A stretch of DNA of 64,000 bases from Flabesymbios commensalis (taxonomy: Eukaryota; Annelida; Polychaeta; Terebellida; Flabelligeridae): NCBI GenBank assembly GCA_964017125.1, contig OZ024908.1, forward strand, positions 82,141,155-82,205,154, in the 5' to 3' direction. The position numbers were made by a program, and so were the translations under genes. Positions 60,331 to 64,000 of the stretch are shown one piece after another (the first letter of the stretch is position 1; each line of letters begins with the position of its first letter). The notes under the pieces are model-generated. The model searched no databases. It worked only from the letters and a program-made list of their open reading frames with translations, and was not told the DNA's origin.

Positions 60331-61560
60331 GACACCAACCAGCAATGACAACTGTCAAAGAGACAATAGAAGAAAGACACCAAACAGCAATGACAAGTGT
60401 GAAAAAGACAATAGAAGAAAGACACCAATCAGCAATGACAACTGTGATCAAGCCAATATAAGAATGATATCAACCAGTACTGACAACATCACTGTGAACA
60501 AGACAATACAAGAAAGACACCAATCAGCAATAACAACACCGTGAATCAGATAATATTAGAAAGACAGATAGAAATGACAACTGTGAACAAGTAAGACAAT
60601 ACAAGAAAGACACCAATCAGCAATAACAACACTGTGAATCAGACAAAATTAGCCAGACAGATAGAAATGACAACTGTGAACAAGTTAGACAATACAAGAA
60701 AGACACCAATCAGCAATAACAACACTGCGAATCAGACAAAATTAGAAAGACAGATATAAATGACAACTGTGAACAAGTTAGACAATACAAGAAAGACACC
60801 AATCAGCAATAACAACACTGTGAATCAGACACAATTAGAAAGACAATTAGAAATGAAAACTGTGAACAAGTTAGAAAATACAAGAAAGACGCCAATCAGC
60901 AATAACAACACTGTGAATCAGACAAAATTAGAAAGACAGATAGAAATGACAACTGTGAACAAGTTAGAAAATACAAGAAAGACACCAATCAGCAATAACA
61001 ACACTGTGAATCAGACAAAATTAGAAAGACAATTAGAAATGAAAACTGTAAACAAGTTAGAAAATACAAGAAAGACACCAATCAGCAATAACAACACTGT
61101 GAATCAGACAAAATTAGAAAGACAGATAGAAATGACAACTGTGAACAAGTTAGAAAATACAAGAAAGACACCAATCAGCAATAACAACACTGTGAATCGG
61201 ACAAAATTAGAAAGACAGATAGAAATGACAACTGTGAACAAGTTAGAAAATACAAGAAAGACACCAATCAGCAATGGCAACAGTTCTGTGAACGCGTAAA
61301 TACAAGAAATACACCAATCAGCAATGACAACTGTGAACAATACAATAGAAGAAATACACCAATCGAACCAATCAACAATGACAACTGTGAACGCACAAGA
61401 ACTACACCAACTGGCGATGACAACTGTGAGCGCGTAAATACAAGAAAGGCACCAATCAACAATGACAACTGTGAACGCGTAAATACAAGAAATACACTAA
61501 TCAGCAATGACAACTGTGAACATGACAATATAAGAAAAAACAGCAATCAGCAATGATAAC
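60330..61560. repeat. Minisatellite, 93-bp main unit changing to shorter units
   Basis: From about 60490 to 61290 the unit is 93 bp (AAGACACCAATCAGCAATAA, CACTGTGAATCAGACAAAAT, TAGAAATGACAACTGTGAAC). As 93 is a multiple of three, one plus-strand frame stays open for 179 codons as a 31-residue repeat (TVNKLENTRKTPISNNN). The flanks have 45-60-bp shortened units. No splice context or start signal makes it a convincing gene. Confidence 0.93.
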
Positions 61561-61593
61561 TGCTTACTTTAAAACTGCACTGCAGTACAATAG

Positions 61594-62490
61594 TTATGGT
61601 CGCTAGATCCAAGTCCTTGCTATTGAGCGGACGCCGATCAAAGTGAAATGTGACACGGACATGATAGGTACAGAAAACCACTCTGGTTGCCAGGGTGTGA
61701 TATACACACGTGGTATAGAACCATACCCTGACAGCATAATGTGTTATATATTCTGAAATCGAAAAGAGAGTTGCAGCTAAAACGCACATTTACATGGATC
61801 ATAGCAAACAACTCACACAGAATTTAGGGAGGTGGTTGTCCGGACTAGGTTACCGTCGGCCAAGTATTGGGGTTAAATTTAACACAACACTTCTATGTTG
61901 CCCTAATTGTTTAGACTTATATACTAAGTTCGCATATATACGAATACGAACAGGACACACATGTTCTTTTGTTAGTTTGTTGTGGGTGTTCATAAGCTTA
62001 AGGCAGACACTTATACTATAATATAATATCTTTTTTATCGTATTCGTCTTTATATAAATGCAGTTTTACTCATCATGCTCATTGCTGGGACACAAATAAT
62101 TTAAGTGCTTCTTGGCGATCGTTTAATCTTAATCTGATAGAGGATTTAGAACAACAGTCTACAAAGTAAACATATATTGTAGGTAATTGTTAATGACACT
62201 TCTCTAACAATCTGTCTGGGCCTGCACTGTACATGCTGTAGTCCTGGATTAGAATGAAGGCACAAGTTGGTCCTCTATTATCTGATTATGTGTATGAAAA
62301 TGTACAATGAATGTACATACTACAGGACCAGCAAGACATTTATGATGATAGAAAATTTAAGAAACCATGGTTTATACAAAAATATTTTAGCGTTGTAAGT
62401 GTTAATCATGTTTGAAGCGACACAATCAGACTAAAATCCTTTTTAAAAATCAGTGTTTTTATTAAGTTCGCTTTTTATATGGCTATATGG
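61594..62490. other. Intergenic, few features
   Basis: A hairpin at 61676-61745 (ACTCTGGTTGCCAGGGTGTG / CATACCCTGACAGCATA) and a family B end fragment at 62330-62404 (TTTATGATGATAG, ATTTTAGCGTTGTAAGTG). No exon supported. Confidence 0.5.
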
Positions 62491-62708
62491 TGTGAACATG
62501 TCCATAGACTGCGTATTTTTTTTAATTTTTGTGTTGCGGATTTACCAGTTAAGCGAGATATAAAGGCGAAATGCCTGTATTTCTTATTTTGGACATACAT
62601 GTCCAAAATAATAAATACGGGAATTTCGTCTTTATACCTCGCTTAACTGGTAGATCCGCAACTCAAGGATTAAATTTTTGCAGTTCTAGTCTATAGACAT
62701 GTTCACAT
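62491..62708. mobile_element. Hairpin MITE, second copy of the 26069 element
   Basis: GTGAACATGTCCATAGACTG and CAGTTCTAGTCTATAGACAT outer arms; inner arms TACCAGTTAAGCGAGATAT and complement; centre GGACATACATGTCC. Confidence 0.88.
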
Positions 62709-62892
62709 CATAATGTGATGGTCTTATTAAGTAGCCAAAATAAAAATACTGATTTTTTAATGATTTTAGCCTGATTGTATCGTTTTAGTCAGTTAATTGT
62801 CCAGTATTATTCAGTATTTTAACCCCTGCAGTGTGTTGTGTTATAGGAGGTGTCCCGTGCAGGTATGAGTGTGTAACCTGCTCTCTGATGCC

Positions 62893-62913
62893 ATGTCAGC
62901 TGTGGAGTTAACG
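62893..62913 (+). CDS. Probable start exon of a plus-strand gene
   Basis: ATG followed by six codons (MSAVELT) and a perfect GTAAGT donor (62914-62919), ending in phase 0. It was chosen because the next candidate exon also starts in phase 0. The 5' untranslated part is undefined. Confidence 0.45.
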
Positions 62914-63139
62914 GTAAGTCTGCACAGTCTTATATTCATTTCGTATTTCTACCTACAATCTGCCGCATTTCAGTTTAACTTGTCTGCATTATGTAGAGAG
63001 AAGTTCACGGTCGGCACAAAAGAAACTTTATATTTTTATTCTTTTCTTTGGAAAACTTTTGACTGATCATGACATTTCACAATGTGGCTTGTGCGCCAGC
63101 GATCAGATTTCGTTTTGCAAAAGTGTATCACATACCATG

Positions 63140-63250
63140 CCCTGCAAACCCGAGACGTTTACACAGTGCTGGGATAATGTTGGGCCAGCGTCTTTGACGC
63201 TGGCCCAACATTACCCCAACACTGGGTCAACGTCTTGTGTAAGCTGGGTG
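63140..63250. mobile_element. Family Q MITE (complete)
   Basis: AACCCGAGACGTTTACACAG start; perfect centre TGTTGGGCCAGCGTC/GACGCTGGCCCAACA; end CGTCTTGTGTAAGCTGGG. It lies in the intron of the plus-strand gene. Confidence 0.9.
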
Positions 63251-63349
63251 TATACTATTATATATATATAACTAACCCACCTGTGCCGTTATTGTTTTGT
63301 GTACGTGGTACATGGCTCCATGTGTTCACCAGATCATTGCTGTTTACAG

Positions 63350-63463
63350 GAGTACAGCGCTGTTCCCACCAAGCCACCGCCGCCATATTCCGCCCAATTT
63401 GAACCGGAGCCCGTCTCAGCATCCAGAACCAACAGCCCTCCAGCCGTACGCAGCAACCTCAGG
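63350..63463 (+). CDS. Probable second exon, proline-rich with PPPPY motif; gene continues beyond window
   Basis: Acceptor TTTACAG, 38 codons, donor GTATGT (63464-63469), phase 0 at both ends. Encodes EYSAVPTKPPPPYSAQFEPE and PVSASRTNSPPAVRSNLR. PPPPY is the form bound by WW domains (for example of NEDD4-type ligases). I do not recognise the gene. It could be a chance ORF, but the in-phase splice sites and high GC of the exon against AT-rich surroundings support it. Confidence 0.5.
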
Positions 63464-63514
63464 GTATGTACAATCTCAAAATGGCGAAAGTTGGAAACCT
63501 AGCTGTATCCTACA

Positions 63515-63885
63515 CAGCAAGCACGAAGCGTAGACACGGTAGACCCAGTGTTGATTTAACTCTTACAGCGCGGGGATCGACTTTAGTCGTCAGAATCTGA
63601 CGTCTGTGGACGTCAGATTCTGACGACTGAGGTCTATCCACGCACTGTTGGAGTGAACATGTTTTTATGGCCGCAGACCCATAACATAGGTATTCAAATG
63701 AATCAGAAAGAGCTAACCAAGAAATTTCTGATGGTTTCAAATTGAAAAAAAACCTTCGGTAGCAATGCAATTTTTACAAATTGAATCAGCGCTTTAAGGG
63801 TTATTGTTCAATGTTGGGCCACGACGATGGCCCAACATTAAAGAAACACTGGGTTGACATGGTTAATGTATCGTGTTTTCTGACT
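63515..63885. mobile_element. Family Q MITE split by a family B MITE
   Basis: Family Q pieces at 63515-63556 (ACAGCAAGCACGAAGCG) and 63804-63885 (AATGTTGGGCCACGACGATG) surround the insert. Confidence 0.7.
63557..63803. mobile_element. Family B MITE (complete)
   Basis: TTAACTCTTACAGCGCGGGG start, GTCGTCAGAATCTGACGTC hairpin, body, end CAGCGCTTTAAGGGTTA. Confidence 0.88.
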
Positions 63886-64000
63886 AGGTACAAACATATT
63901 TTTATTTACCAATTGGAACAATACAAAATGTAATACAGGTTCCTCTCGGAATTGAAAGGTCTGACTAGGTCTAATAATAAATGAGCATTTTTAAAATGTT

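Noticed and set aside
60760-61299. 179-codon plus-strand ORF as a protein-coding gene
   Set aside because: The open frame follows from a repeat unit divisible by three; no splice context, domain or start signal supports a gene. Kept only as a repeat and a low-interest question.

Overview
The window looks like nuclear DNA of an AT-rich bilaterian invertebrate, probably marine. It has small exons (75 to 232 nt) with canonical GT-AG borders inside kilobase introns, animal-type protein domains (SH3-SH2-tyrosine kinase, SPFH/band 7), tRNA- and 5S-rRNA-derived SINEs, long microsatellites and a very heavy load of short palindromic DNA transposons (MITEs). There are no operons or bacterial signals. 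I cannot fix the phylum from sequence alone.

Two genes can be reconstructed in full by splicing and intron phase, both on the minus strand. Gene 1 (34,192 down to 12,458; 12 coding exons, about 464 residues) is an SH3-SH2-kinase of Csk layout. Its kinase domain has lost canonical catalytic residues (HRD is HCD, DFG is NFH), so it is predicted to be a pseudokinase, while the SH2 phosphotyrosine-binding arginine is kept. Gene 2 (54,344 down to 42,530; 7 coding exons, 306 residues) is a single-pass membrane protein with an SPFH/band 7 domain and a helical C-terminus. A probable third gene starts on the plus strand at 62,893 and leaves the window; its second exon carries a PPPPY motif.

Layout: 1 to 4,830 holds decayed copies of an unnamed multi-copy invertebrate ORF family, one pair arranged head-to-head as an inverted repeat, with a small fold-back transposon and direct repeats. 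5,210 to 6,560 is a 43-bp minisatellite. 7,000 to 12,457 is intergenic and repeat-rich. 12,458 to 34,203 is gene 1 with a 10.6-kb first coding intron that contains a 2.5-kb fold-back element. 34,204 to 42,529 is intergenic and rich in SINEs and MITEs. 42,530 to 54,390 is gene 2; its third coding intron contains a 4.25-kb long-TIR DNA transposon. 55,168 to 55,613 is an ATTC microsatellite. 56,000 to 62,890 is intergenic with a 93-bp minisatellite. 62,893 to the end holds the third gene.

The most unusual features are where repeats meet splice sites in gene 1: a 52-bp tandem array that copies a 5' splice site several times, a long ATTC microsatellite that is itself the pyrimidine tract of a 3' splice site, an exact 132-bp duplication of another 3' splice site, and a MITE ending at a third exon's donor. 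Several hairpin MITE families with TTAA ends share a GC-NNNN-GC tip while their stems differ, which suggests related elements that keep pairing while changing stem sequence.
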